From the NCBI GenBank assembly GCA_036274895.1, contig DASUEU010000085.1, positions 186,001 through 250,000 of the forward strand: a DNA stretch of 64,000 bases, written 5' to 3'. A program made the position numbers and the translations under genes. Shown here in pieces: positions 1-8,867 of the stretch; position 1 is the stretch's first letter, and each line of letters starts with the position of its first letter. The notes beneath the pieces were generated by a model, which saw only the letters and a list, made by a program, of their open reading frames with translations, was not told the DNA's origin and did no database searches. This stretch comes from CALMKX01 sp036274895. GTDB taxonomy: Bacteria > Acidobacteriota > Thermoanaerobaculia > Multivoradales > SZUA-115.

Positions 1-2048
1 AAGACGGTCTCGATGCTGCCCACCTTGCCGCCCTCGAAGATCCCGGCCATGACCTGCCGGCAGTGGGCATGCTGGGCCTCGTCGATCACCTGCCAGACCG
101 AGAGGCCGGGCAGGTCGCTCTCGTCATAGCCCAGGGTCTCGCGCCAGGCGCGGTTGACGAAGAGCAGGTCGCCCTCGGGGGAAACGCTCTGGATCATGTC
201 GTTGGCGGTCTCGATCAGCTCGCGGTAGTTGGCCTCGCTGGTGAGCAGCAGCTCCTCCGCGTGCTGGCGCTGCACGGCCCCGCCGAGGATGCGCGAGGCG
301 GTCTCGAGGGCCTCGATCTCGGCGCTCGGCCAGGTGCGGGTCGGGTCCTCGGACTCGAGGGAGAGGATCCCCCAGCGCCGACCCCGGACCACCACCGGCA
401 CCAGCGCCACCGAGTGGATGCCCCGCCGCTCGAAGGCCTCGCGCAGGAGCGCCGGCAGCTCGCGGACCGGGCCATGGACCGCGACCTCCGACGTGGGGCT
501 CTCACCCAGCACCTCCAGCGCCTCGGTGCGGGGTCGCAGGTCGAGGATCTGCGAGTCGTCGAGATCCGCCTGGTGCGCCTGCCAGGTGCACAGCAGGGCG
601 CCTGCGGGACCTTCGCCGAGCTGCCTTAGGTAGACGCGGTCGACCTCGGTGGCCCACCCGAGGCGCCCGAGCACGTCGCGTAGGCTCTGCTGCCAGCTGG
701 AGGACAGCAGCAGCCGCTCGGCAGCGTCGCTGACCGCCTCGAGGATGCGGTCGCGCCGTTCCAGGGAGCGCTGGACCTGCTTCTGCTCGGTGATGTCCTC
801 GCAGATCGTCACCAGGGCGATCGGATGGCCGTCCGGCCCGAGCAGGGGGTCCGAGATCAGCCGCACCGGGAAGACGCGGCCCTCCCGGTCGCGGTTCCAG
901 CCCTCGCGGGCCCACAGCTGGAGCCCTCCCGACGGCGGACCCTCGGCCCCCGACGGCAGGCCGAAGCGGCTCGCCGGCTCGCCGATCAGCTCTTGCGGCC
1001 GGTAGCCGTGCATGCGGGCGTCGGCCGGGTTGGCGTAGAGGATGCGCCCACCGACGTCGGTCACCGTGACGCCGAGGCTCATGGTCTCCACCGCCTTCTC
1101 GAGCATGCGCAGGCGAGCCAGAGCGCTTTCCTTCTCGGCCTGCGTCTCGGCCAGCTCGAGGTCGACCCGTTCGAGCTGCCGGGTGCGCTCGGCGAGGACG
1201 GTATGGGCTGCGCTGGCCTCCTCCTGGGCACGGGCGGCCTCGCGCTGGAGCAACAGGACCTCGAAGAGGAGGCCGCCGAACACCGTCGAGATGGCCAGCA
1301 GCTCGTGGCCGTGTACGGCGACGAAGTGGCTGGATCCCAGGCCGGCCAGCCCCATCAGCTGCTCGAGCTGGCCGGCAGCCTGGGGGATCAGGGAGAGGAT
1401 CAAGCTGCGGGTCACCCAGGAGGCCCGGCCCCACTCCACTCGCGACAGGGCCAGCATCCCGGCGGTCACCAGGAGAGCCAGGTGCAGGGCGGCCATCACC
1501 GAGGCCAGGCGGCCCATCGGCGACGCCTCGGTCGAGGCGAGGAGGTAGAGCATCACCCCGCAGAGGGCCACCAGGGCCGGCACCGCCAGCGAGATCACGA
1601 GCGAGCGCATGCGCTCGAAGGAGCGCTCCCGCCAGCCCATGACCAGGATGGACAGGGCGATGTAGAGCACCGCGGTCCAGAAGCGCACGCCGGCCCGGGT
1701 CGCCTCGGCAGCCGCCTCGGCGGCGAAGCCGAGCCATTCGACCAGTACCGGCTGGCGCATGGCGCGCAACAGCTCGAGTGTGGCCAGGATCGGGAAGAAG
1801 GCCACCAACAGCAGCGCCGCCCGGCTCGGACCGCTGCGCAGGCGGGTCCAGGCCAGCAGGGAGCAGACCGCGAGCAGGCTGGCGTTGGCGCCGTCGAGCA
1901 GCCCGCTGAGCAAGTCGTCCACCGACGGCAGCAGGTGGAGGGCGGCGAGGGTGCTGATCGTGACGGTGGCGAGGATCACCGCCGCCAGACCCCGCCAGCG
2001 GCCCGGGGCGGAGAGCACGGCCGAAGGAGGCCGAGGAGCGTTGCTCAT
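1..2048 (-). CDS. Membrane-bound PAS-GAF-PAS sensor, probable histidine kinase (3' end cut off)
   Basis: About 682 residues are visible and the frame is open through the left edge, so the C-terminus lies outside the window. The N-terminal 280 residues hold several hydrophobic segments (a MASE-like membrane sensor region). A short coiled coil follows, then a PAS domain (about 315-440, ending in a PAC-like ICEDITEQK), a GAF-like domain (about 450-595) and a second PAS domain that begins near 600. The order is typical of multi-sensor histidine kinases, but no DHp or ATPase domain can be seen, so a diguanylate cyclase or other output is possible. The ATG overlaps the stop of the receiver gene upstream by 4 bases (ATGA), so the two are translationally coupled and likely partners. 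Confidence 0.85.
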   Translation of the reverse strand, partial: MSNAPRPPSAVLSAPGRWRGLAAVILATVTISTLAALHLLPSVDDLLSGLLDGANASLLAVCSLLAWTRLRSGPSRAALLLVAFFPILATLELLRAMRQPVLVEWLGFAAEAAAEATRAGVRFWTAVLYIALSILVMGWRERSFERMRSLVISLAVPALVALCGVMLYLLASTEASPMGRLASVMAALHLALLVTAGMLALSRVEWGRASWVTRSLILSLIPQAAGQLEQLMGLAGLGSSHFVAVHGHELLAISTVFGGLLFEVLLLQREAARAQEEASAAHTVLAERTRQLERVDLELAETQAEKESALARLRMLEKAVETMSLGVTVTDVGGRILYANPADARMHGYRPQELIGEPASRFGLPSGAEGPPSGGLQLWAREGWNRDREGRVFPVRLISDPLLGPDGHPIALVTICEDITEQKQVQRSLERRDRILEAVSDAAERLLLSSSWQQSLRDVLGRLGWATEVDRVYLRQLGEGPAGALLCTWQAHQADLDDSQILDLRPRTEALEVLGESPTSEVAVHGPVRELPALLREAFERRGIHSVALVPVVVRGRRWGILSLESEDPTRTWPSAEIEALETASRILGGAVQRQHAEELLLTSEANYRELIETANDMIQSVSPEGDLLFVNRAWRETLGYDESDLPGLSVWQVIDEAQHAHCRQVMAGIFEGGKVGSIETV

Positions 2049-2446
2049 CTCACGGCGAGGCAGTGTCGGTCCCACAGGGAGACCAGCCGGTCCGCGAGCC
2101 CGATGGGGTCGAAGGGCTTGACGATGACGTCGAGGGCGCCCAGAGCCTCGTACTCTGCCACCTCGTGGGCCTGCGAACGCGCCGTGACGAAGACGATCGG
2201 GGTCTGCTCGAGGCCGCTCAGGCGGCGCAGCTGCCCGAGCGTTGCGAAGCCGTCGAGGCCCGGCATCATCACGTCGAGGAGGATCAGCTGCGGCTGGAAC
2301 TCGGCGGCGAGGGCCACAGCCTCCTCACCGCTCGCCGCCACCGCCAGCTGGAACCGGCCCAGCCGCTCGAGGGAGAACCGCACCACGAGCTGGATGTCGA
2401 GCTCATCCTCGACGATCAGGATCCGTGAGAGGCTGGAGTCGACCAT
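2045..2446 (-). CDS. Single-domain response regulator (CheY-like receiver)
   Basis: The 133-residue protein is one receiver domain with no output domain. The acidic pocket is E13-D14, the phosphoacceptor is D58 (in LILLDVMMP), and the conserved Thr and Lys are T88 and K110 (IVKPFDP). All catalytic positions are intact. The chosen start, MVDSSLSRILIV, leaves the normal short lead before beta-strand 1; an upstream open extension is low-complexity and out of family. Its stop overlaps the start of the sensor gene that follows on the same strand. It probably relays phosphate from that sensor or acts by protein-protein contact. It is divergent from the OmpR-type regulator at 2516. Confidence 0.9.
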   Translation of the reverse strand: MVDSSLSRILIVEDELDIQLVVRFSLERLGRFQLAVAASGEEAVALAAEFQPQLILLDVMMPGLDGFATLGQLRRLSGLEQTPIVFVTARSQAHEVAEYEALGALDVIVKPFDPIGLADRLVSLWDRHCLAVR

Positions 2447-2515
2447 CGTTGGTGTGAGCCTGGGTGTGGAACGGAGTTGAGTATACTTCCTTCCAACGTG
2501 CCTCCGTCCCCGTCC
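2447..2515. promoter_or_regulatory. Divergent promoter region between two response regulator genes
   Basis: This 69-base gap separates the divergent regulator genes. It holds the palindrome AGTATACT (2480-2487), which reads as a TATACT -10 box on both strands (2482-2487 plus, 2480-2485 minus). Predicted transcripts would have leaders of about 20-27 bases. No convincing -35 box is visible on either strand, so the call is tentative. The shared core would make the two transcription units compete or be co-regulated. Confidence 0.35.
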
Positions 2516-3235
2516 ATGAGCCAGGAACGGATCGCCCCCCCGGCCGCTCAACGCATCCTCTGTGTCGACGACGATCCCGACATCCTCCAGGTGGTCCGCC
2601 TGACCCTCGAGAACGAGGGCTTCCTGGTGGCCACGGCCGCTTCCGGGCCGGCCGCGCTCGAATGGATCCGCAAGAACGGGCTGCCCCACTTGGCGGTGGT
2701 GGACCTGATGATGCCCGGCATGACCGGCCTCGAGCTGTGCCAGGAGATCAACCGCTCCTGCGACCTGCCCTTCATCTTCCTGTCGGCGGTGGACGACGAG
2801 CCGACCGTCATCCGGGCCATCGACACCGTCGCCGAGGACTACGTGGTCAAGCCTTTCCGGCCCTTGGAGCTGGCCGCCCGGGTGCGCCGGGTGCTGCGCC
2901 GACTGGGGGATTTCTCCTTCACCCTGGCGCCGGTGACCACCATCGACGCCAACCTCGCCATCGACTTCGCCCACCAGGAAGCGCTGGTCCAGGGTCGCCG
3001 GGTGACCCTGACGCCGATCGAGACCAAGATCCTGCACATCCTGATGCGCAGCGCCCGCCGCACCGTGCGCAGCGACTTCCTGCTGCGCCGCGTCTGGCCG
3101 CTGGAAGAGGTCTACGAGGACACCCTGCGCGTCCACGTCCACCGGCTGCGCCACAAGATCGAGCCGGAGCCGGGCCAGCCCCGGTACCTGATCACCCAGC
3201 GCGGCGCCGGCTACAGCTTCTTCGAGCCGGCCTGA
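2516..3235 (+). CDS. OmpR/PhoB-family response regulator
   Basis: The protein is about 239 residues, the normal family length. The N-terminal receiver has D18-D19-D20, the phosphoacceptor D63 (VVDLMMPG) and K112 (VVKPFRP). The C-terminal part is a winged-helix DNA-binding domain (about 150-236) with the usual hallmarks: LTPIETKIL, the recognition-helix region VHVHRLRHKIE, and GAGYSF at the end. I chose the ATG at 2516; an in-frame TTG at 2477 would add 13 Pro/Ser-rich residues and overlap the probable -10 box. No histidine kinase is encoded next to it on this strand, so the sensor may be the divergent one or elsewhere. Confidence 0.88.
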   Translation: MSQERIAPPAAQRILCVDDDPDILQVVRLTLENEGFLVATAASGPAALEWIRKNGLPHLAVVDLMMPGMTGLELCQEINRSCDLPFIFLSAVDDEPTVIRAIDTVAEDYVVKPFRPLELAARVRRVLRRLGDFSFTLAPVTTIDANLAIDFAHQEALVQGRRVTLTPIETKILHILMRSARRTVRSDFLLRRVWPLEEVYEDTLRVHVHRLRHKIEPEPGQPRYLITQRGAGYSFFEPA

Positions 3236-3370
3236 GACCGGCCACTCCTCAGGGCTCTCGCCCTTGCGCGGCAGCCTGGCGGGTTCGGTCGCCGAGCGCG
3301 TAGAGCTTCTGCGAGGACGGACTCCGGTAATCCCTACCAGGTTCTCCCGCGCACTCTCGCGCAGCGTAGC

Positions 3371-3389
3371 CGGGCCGTATCGCGGCCCG
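3371..3389. other. GC-rich hairpin in the 190-base gap after the OmpR regulator gene
   Basis: CGGGCCG and CGGCCCG form a perfect 7-base-pair stem with the 5-base loop TATCG. There is no T-tract, so it is at best a weak terminator-like structure. The rest of the 3236-3425 gap shows no recognisable element apart from a GAAGG ribosome binding site 6 bases before the ATG at 3426. Confidence 0.3.
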
Positions 3390-3425
3390 CCCGACGCGAC
3401 TCTCCCTCCAGGATGAAGGTCTCCC

Positions 3426-6400
3426 ATGAGCTCTCTCCCAGGTTCCCGCATGCCCGCAACAGATCGATCTCCAGCCTTTCCCGCCAACCCGACCCGAGTC
3501 CTCGCCGGCGCCTGGCGCCCGCGATCCTGGCTGAGCAGGGCGTCCCGCCTCGCGCTCGCCCTGTTCTTGTTGCCGCCAACGACCGCGAGGGCCGCCGAGC
3601 CCAGCCCGGACCCGGCCCCCCAGCCGTGGAGCTGTGAAGCGCCCTATCAGCTTCCCACCTACTCCCGGCCTGCCGACGACAGCGTGGCGCTCGGCACGTT
3701 GATCGATGCGGCAGGCTATGCCGTGGCCTCCAACAGCGACTGGGTGGACCTCTCGGCCGGCAACTTCTGCGGTGGGCCGGGGCAGGAGCTGGTCCTGCTC
3801 AAGAACAAGCACAGCAACTTCTCCATCCTCGGCGGGCCGGTGCCTTATGCGATCGGCGCCGGCGACTTGATCTCGAGCTCTGCTCACGCATGGCGCACGG
3901 TGACGGCCGGCAACCTCGACGGCGGCGGCTTCGATGAGATCGTCGCCGTGCGCAACGTGACCTCCTCGGGCGTGCCGGACGTGGTGGTGGCGAGAGTGAA
4001 CGAGACGTCGTGCGAGGTCTCGAGCGTGATCGCGACGGCCACCGTGGGCAACCCGGCCAACTCGGAGTGGGAGGACGCGGCGGTTGGCCGATTCGATCGT
4101 TCCGGCACGCCGTGGATCGTCCTGCTCAAGCAGGCCCACGCCAACTTCGTGGTGCTCCAGCTCAACGGATCCAGCCTTTCGGTGGTGGCCTCGGACGACC
4201 TCGACAGCAGCTCGAGCTCGCCGTGGCGGGCCCTGGGAGCGGGTGATCTCGACGGCGACGGCTTCGATGAGCTGATCGCCGCCCGCGAGGTCAGCGACGG
4301 CCAGGGCGAGACCGTGCTGGTCTACCGCTGGAACGGCGACGGCTTCGTGCGCACGGCCTCCTCGACGGTGGGCAACAACGGCAACTCCGACTGGTCCAGC
4401 CTGGCGGTCGGGGACTTCAACGCCGACGGCCGGGCCGCCATCGCCCTGGTCAAGGACCAGCACTCGAACTTCATCGTCCTGGACCTCGAGGCCGGCAACC
4501 CGGAGCTGCGCGTGGTGGCGGCCGAGGATCTCGACTCCACGGCCGGCCAGACGTGGCGCGGCCTGGTGGCCACCGACTGGCTGGCCGGCGCCGACCTGGG
4601 TGCCGCCGAGCTGGTGGCGGCCCGGGCGGCAGAGGACCCGTACCGCGCGGATCTCTTCGTCTACGGCAACCCCTTCCATCGCGTCGCGCGTGACAGCGGC
4701 CTCGCCAACCTCAAGTCACAGTGGGATCAGAACCGCGGCGGTACCGTCGAGCAACAGAAGGAGTGGCTGCGTGACACCCACACCAACACCGTCGGCTGGA
4801 CCTTGATCGAGGCCGGTGACTACAACAAGCTGGTCGAGTTCCTGGAGGCGACCAAGGACTTCTGCATCGACGGCAAACAGCTGCGGGTGACGGTGAGCCC
4901 GGACAACCCGAACTTGCACCCGTCCGTCTGCGCCCTGCCACAGAACAGCGAGATCACCGCCTTGTGGAACGAGCTCGATTACTTCACGCCCGGGTCACTG
5001 GGGATCTTCGACGCTTGCAGCATGGAGGTCGAGATCGATGGACCGGGTCCGGAGCCGATCGTGCAGAACGTGAAGTGCGATTACTGTCGCGACTACCTGG
5101 CCTGGTCGTCCTTGATCGGACGCCTGGCCCAGGATTACCCGCACCTGGTGTCCATGGGCATCGACGATCTCGTCTACTATCTCGGCCAGCCCTTCGACGG
5201 CGACTACGTGGCCGAGATGGAGTCACGACTGCGCTCGCAAGCGCCGTGGATGAACTTCGCTCCCAGCCTGTACTACCACGGCAAAGAGAGTGACTTTTTC
5301 GGTGACGAGTTCCCGGACGTGGCCAAGACCTTCGACACGTTCGTCTTCTACTTCCGCAACAACAAGCAGGGCACCGGGCCCTGCTCAGACTGCACAAATC
5401 ACACGGGCGGCGGCGCCTGCCTCGATGGCGAGTGCGCGGAGGCGACCATCCCGAACCTCGCCGACGAGGTCGGCGACATGGCGGCGATGCTCCCGGATGG
5501 TCGCAAGATCAACGTCGGCGTCTACTACTCGGGGCATAGCAGCCTGGGCGAGCCCTCGGTGCGCTACGACTACGACATCACCAAGCTGATCCTGGCCATG
5601 CCCTGGCTGGGAGGCGTGACGGTCTACACTATGCAAGCTCCGGGAGCCCTCTGCATGGAGGGCAGCCACCTGATCGACAAGTACTGCGCCGTGCAAAAGG
5701 CCTTCGGCGAGGCCGTCGTGCCAGTGATCCATACCGACCTCACCGCGGCATCGCCGGGAGCGCCGGACGCCGCGGGCAACCCGTACGCCTACAGTTTCCC
5801 GGCCTTGGGTGCACAAAACGTGGTGTTCCGCGACTCGGACGGCAACGGCTGGGAGCTGTGGCGCACGGCCTGGGGCATCGGTCACAGCAACTTGACCTCT
5901 CTGGGCCAGGCGCCGAAAGCGGTAGGGGACCTGTCGGCCTACTTGGATCCCGCGGGCAATCAGCAGGTCGTGCTCTACCGCAACGCCAGTCAGGACGTGC
6001 ACAGTCTTTATTGGTCGACCGGCGCCGTCGGTCACGACAACCTGACCGGCACCTCGGGCCCGCCCGACGCCGAAGGCAATCCCATCGGCTACTACACCGC
6101 CTTCGACGGCTTCAACCACGTGATCTACCGTGACGAGGACGACCACCTGATCGAGCTGTACTGGACGGGCATCGGCGCCGTCGGCTCCGGCGACCTGACG
6201 GTGCAGGGCTCGGCTCCCAACGCTCAGGGCGATCCCTCGGCCTACGTCGACACCAACCACCACGGCAACGTCGTCGCCTTCCGGGGCAGCGACAACCACG
6301 TCCACACCCTCTACTGGGAATCCGGCCCGGTGGGCCACGACAACCTCTCCGCCGTGGCCGGCACCCCCCTGGCTGCCGGCGACCCTCACGGCTACTACAC

Positions 6401-6785
6401 CGCCCACAACGACAGCCATCAGGTGGTCTACCGCGGGACGGACGGCCACGTCCACGAGCTGTGGTGGGTGGGTGTCGCCCCGGTCAGCGGCTGGGACCTC
6501 TCCGCCGTCTCCGGCGCGCCGGCGGCTGAGAGCGACCCGGTTGGCTACTACGCCGCCGGCTCGAACACCAAGCACGTGTTCTATCGCTCGGCCGATGGCC
6601 ATCTGCACGAGATCTGGTGGACGCCGGGTGGCGGGATGCCGCTGCATCGCTCGCTCACCCTGTTTAGCTCCGCTCCCCTGGCGGCCGGTCGCCCCACGGC
6701 CTACTACCTGGCCAGCGATGGCAGTCACCACGTGATCTACCGTGGCAATGACGGTCACCTGCACGAGCTCGCCTGGAGCTCTTGA
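3426..6785 (+). CDS. Large secreted protein: FG-GAP-like repeats, barrel-like middle, seven C-terminal repeats
   Basis: The 1119-residue protein starts with a long n-region and a signal peptide (hydrophobic LALALFLLPP, cleavage near TARAAE, about residue 57). Residues 80-420 hold three repeats of roughly 105 residues, each with a SDW/SEW motif, a D-x-D/N-x-D-G-like turn and a K-x-x-H-x-N-F motif, like FG-GAP/VCBS repeats. The middle (about 430-770) resembles a TIM-barrel hydrolase (MGIDDLVYYLG, NVGVYYSGHS) and contains several Cys, but I cannot name a family. From about 775 to the end there are seven repeats of 43-53 residues with the pattern L(T/S)...P.A.G.P..Y......HVVYR..DGHLHELWW. Seven copies suit a closed beta-propeller, possibly carbohydrate-binding. 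GAAGG lies 6 bases before the ATG. Confidence 0.7.
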   Translation: MSSLPGSRMPATDRSPAFPANPTRVLAGAWRPRSWLSRASRLALALFLLPPTTARAAEPSPDPAPQPWSCEAPYQLPTYSRPADDSVALGTLIDAAGYAVASNSDWVDLSAGNFCGGPGQELVLLKNKHSNFSILGGPVPYAIGAGDLISSSAHAWRTVTAGNLDGGGFDEIVAVRNVTSSGVPDVVVARVNETSCEVSSVIATATVGNPANSEWEDAAVGRFDRSGTPWIVLLKQAHANFVVLQLNGSSLSVVASDDLDSSSSSPWRALGAGDLDGDGFDELIAAREVSDGQGETVLVYRWNGDGFVRTASSTVGNNGNSDWSSLAVGDFNADGRAAIALVKDQHSNFIVLDLEAGNPELRVVAAEDLDSTAGQTWRGLVATDWLAGADLGAAELVAARAAEDPYRADLFVYGNPFHRVARDSGLANLKSQWDQNRGGTVEQQKEWLRDTHTNTVGWTLIEAGDYNKLVEFLEATKDFCIDGKQLRVTVSPDNPNLHPSVCALPQNSEITALWNELDYFTPGSLGIFDACSMEVEIDGPGPEPIVQNVKCDYCRDYLAWSSLIGRLAQDYPHLVSMGIDDLVYYLGQPFDGDYVAEMESRLRSQAPWMNFAPSLYYHGKESDFFGDEFPDVAKTFDTFVFYFRNNKQGTGPCSDCTNHTGGGACLDGECAEATIPNLADEVGDMAAMLPDGRKINVGVYYSGHSSLGEPSVRYDYDITKLILAMPWLGGVTVYTMQAPGALCMEGSHLIDKYCAVQKAFGEAVVPVIHTDLTAASPGAPDAAGNPYAYSFPALGAQNVVFRDSDGNGWELWRTAWGIGHSNLTSLGQAPKAVGDLSAYLDPAGNQQVVLYRNASQDVHSLYWSTGAVGHDNLTGTSGPPDAEGNPIGYYTAFDGFNHVIYRDEDDHLIELYWTGIGAVGSGDLTVQGSAPNAQGDPSAYVDTNHHGNVVAFRGSDNHVHTLYWESGPVGHDNLSAVAGTPLAAGDPHGYYTAHNDSHQVVYRGTDGHVHELWWVGVAPVSGWDLSAVSGAPAAESDPVGYYAAGSNTKHVFYRSADGHLHEIWWTPGGGMPLHRSLTLFSSAPLAAGRPTAYYLASDGSHHVIYRGNDGHLHELAWSS

Positions 6786-6802
6786 CGGCTCCCCAGGAGG
6801 CG

Positions 6803-6839
6803 GGGGCTCGACCGGCCGAGTCGCGGCCGGTTGAGCCCC
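6803..6839 (+). terminator. Strong hairpin after the repeat-protein gene
   Basis: Fifteen base pairs (GGGGCTC, a G-T wobble, then ACCGGCC with their complements) enclose a 7-base loop. The hairpin starts 17 bases after the stop codon at 6785. There is no T-run, so it is probably a structure-only terminator or an mRNA 3'-end stabiliser. The remaining sequence up to 6908 is the leader of the kinase gene, with no clear promoter. Confidence 0.5.
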
Positions 6840-6908
6840 GAACGCGATGCCAGTAATCTCAACCGTAATTCCGCACCTCGATACTCCACGGGAACTTCGG
6901 TTGAGCAA

Positions 6909-8867
6909 ATGGACCGACCTCGCCTCTCCCTGACCCTGCGCATCGCCCTGGCCCTGACGGCCGTCGGGCTGCTGCCCCTGCTGACGGCCTTCTTCCTGCT
7001 CGAACGGGTCCAGCGCAGGGGGTTCCAGGATCAGGTCCTCCAGACCCACAGCATCACGGCACGCACGGCCGCGGAGCGCACGGCGGCCTACCTCGACGGG
7101 CTCGAGACCCTGGGCCGCTCGCTCGCCAGCCACCCGGGTCTGCTGGCGGATCCCCGCTCGGAGGTCGCCCAGGCCCTGCTCGCCGGCACCCTGGAATCGC
7201 GCTCGGACCTCGCCTCCCTGTCGGTGCTCGCGGGCGACGGCAGCCTGGTGGTGCGCGCCCAGCGACGGGATCGGGGCGACGCCGCGCCCCTGGCCGAGCG
7301 TCCCCTCAAGGAGAGTGAGGAGCTCGAGGTGGCGAGGGCCGGCGGGGGGACCTGGCTGCGCCGCGACCTTCCCTTCGGCACCGGCGGCGGCAAGTTGCGC
7401 CTGGTGGCCGCCGCCGCCGCGCTCGAGGAAGCGCTATCAGCCTTCGAGCTGGCCGCCGAGGAGGCCGATCTGGTGCTGGTGGACGCCGCGGGCACCGTGC
7501 TCGCCGGCAGTGCCCGGGATCTCTCGGCCTTCCCCGAGGGGCAGGTCGAGGTCGGCCGCACCGGCCAGGTCAGCGGCGCCGGGCTCTACCGGGGACCCAC
7601 CGGGGAAGAGGTTCTCGGAGCCTTCGCCCCGGTGGGCAGCCACGGCTGGGTGGTCCTGTCCCGTCAACCGGCCCACCTGGCCGAGAAGATCCGCCGCGAG
7701 ACCCGTCGCCACTCCCTCACCACCCTCGGCCTGGCCCTGGTGCTCGTCAGCCTCCTCTGGCAGGCGGGGCACTGGAGCCTGGTGCGCCCGATCCGCCGCC
7801 TGGCCACCGCCCAGATGCGGCTGGTGGGCATCGAGCGCAGCGCCGGAGCGGGCAATGAGCTCGAGGAGCTGCGTACGGCCTTCGCCATCCTCGAGCGCCA
7901 TCTGCACGACCGTGACGAGCTGGGCAAGGTCTTCCTCGGCCGTTACCAGGTCCTCGAGCTGATCGGTAGCGGCGCCATGGGCACGGTCTTCCTCGGCTGG
8001 GACCCCAAGCTCGAGCGCCGGCTGGCGCTCAAGACGGTGCGGCTGGGCTCCGGCCTCGCCGAGCCCAAGCGCCGGGAGCTGGCCGGCAAGCTGCGCCGTG
8101 AGGCGGTGATGACCGCGCGCTTCCTGCACCCGAACATCGTCGCCGTGCACGATGCCGAGGCGGCGGGCGACCTGGCCTTCGTGGCCATGGAGCACGTCGA
8201 CGGCGTGGGCCTCGAGCGGCTGCTCTGGGCCCGCGGCAGCCTCACCGAAGACCAGGCGGCGATGGTCGGCCTGGCGATCGCTCGCGCGCTGGCCGCGGCC
8301 CATTCCCAGGGCATCGTGCACCGCGACATCAAGCCCTCGAACGTGCTGCTCGGCTATGACGGCGCGATCAAGGTCACCGATTTCGGGATCGCCGAGCTGG
8401 TGACCTCGGTGGCCCGGCCCACCGAGACCTTCTTCGGCACCCCCGGCTACGTCGCGCCGGAGACCCTGCGCGACGGCCGCTTCGATGCCAAATGCGACCT
8501 CTTCGCCCTCGGGGTGGTGCTCTACGAGTGCCTGGTTGGGCAGGCCCCCTTCGCCGCCCGCGACACGCACCAAACCCTGAAGCGCACCCTCGATCTCGAG
8601 CCTGCACCACCGGATCGCTGGAGCCCTGGCCTCGCCCCCGAGCTGGAGGCTTGCGTCATGAGCCTGCTCGAAAAGGACCCAGCCGACCGGCCCGAGAGCG
8701 CCGGTGCGGTCGTAGCGACCCTCGAGCAGCTGACCGTCGACCACGGCTGGCGATGGGACCCGGGCCCTCTGGTGGCCATCGATCGCCCCCTGCGGCCGGA
8801 TACGATGATGATCTCGCCCCTGCAGCCGACTGGCGGCCCAAGGCCGCAGAAGGAAGGGATCCCATGA
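6909..8867 (+). CDS. Membrane Ser/Thr protein kinase with N-terminal extracytoplasmic sensor
   Basis: This 652-residue protein has a first transmembrane segment (about 8-30), an extracytoplasmic sensor of about 235 residues, a second transmembrane segment (about 268-288), a HAMP-like linker and a Hanks-type kinase domain (about 346-615). The catalytic motifs are intact: glycine loop GSGAMGTVF, K375 (LALKTV), H471-R472-D473 in HRDIKPSN, D491-F-G, and the APE region (VAPETL). The topology is reversed compared with PASTA kinases, because here the sensor precedes the kinase, as in chemoreceptors. The ATG at 6909 gives a clean n-region (MDRPRLSLTLR); an upstream TTG at 6831 would lie in the terminator hairpin. 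The stop overlaps the next gene's start by 4 bases, linking it to the LysM/FecR protein. Confidence 0.88.
   Translation: MDRPRLSLTLRIALALTAVGLLPLLTAFFLLERVQRRGFQDQVLQTHSITARTAAERTAAYLDGLETLGRSLASHPGLLADPRSEVAQALLAGTLESRSDLASLSVLAGDGSLVVRAQRRDRGDAAPLAERPLKESEELEVARAGGGTWLRRDLPFGTGGGKLRLVAAAAALEEALSAFELAAEEADLVLVDAAGTVLAGSARDLSAFPEGQVEVGRTGQVSGAGLYRGPTGEEVLGAFAPVGSHGWVVLSRQPAHLAEKIRRETRRHSLTTLGLALVLVSLLWQAGHWSLVRPIRRLATAQMRLVGIERSAGAGNELEELRTAFAILERHLHDRDELGKVFLGRYQVLELIGSGAMGTVFLGWDPKLERRLALKTVRLGSGLAEPKRRELAGKLRREAVMTARFLHPNIVAVHDAEAAGDLAFVAMEHVDGVGLERLLWARGSLTEDQAAMVGLAIARALAAAHSQGIVHRDIKPSNVLLGYDGAIKVTDFGIAELVTSVARPTETFFGTPGYVAPETLRDGRFDAKCDLFALGVVLYECLVGQAPFAARDTHQTLKRTLDLEPAPPDRWSPGLAPELEACVMSLLEKDPADRPESAGAVVATLEQLTVDHGWRWDPGPLVAIDRPLRPDTMMISPLQPTGGPRPQKEGIP

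Noticed and set aside
5385..7133. A 582-residue minus-strand frame across the repeat protein and kinase genes
   Set aside because: It has shadow composition (Val/Gly/His-rich, no motif), crosses the terminator hairpin and is antisense to two well-supported genes.
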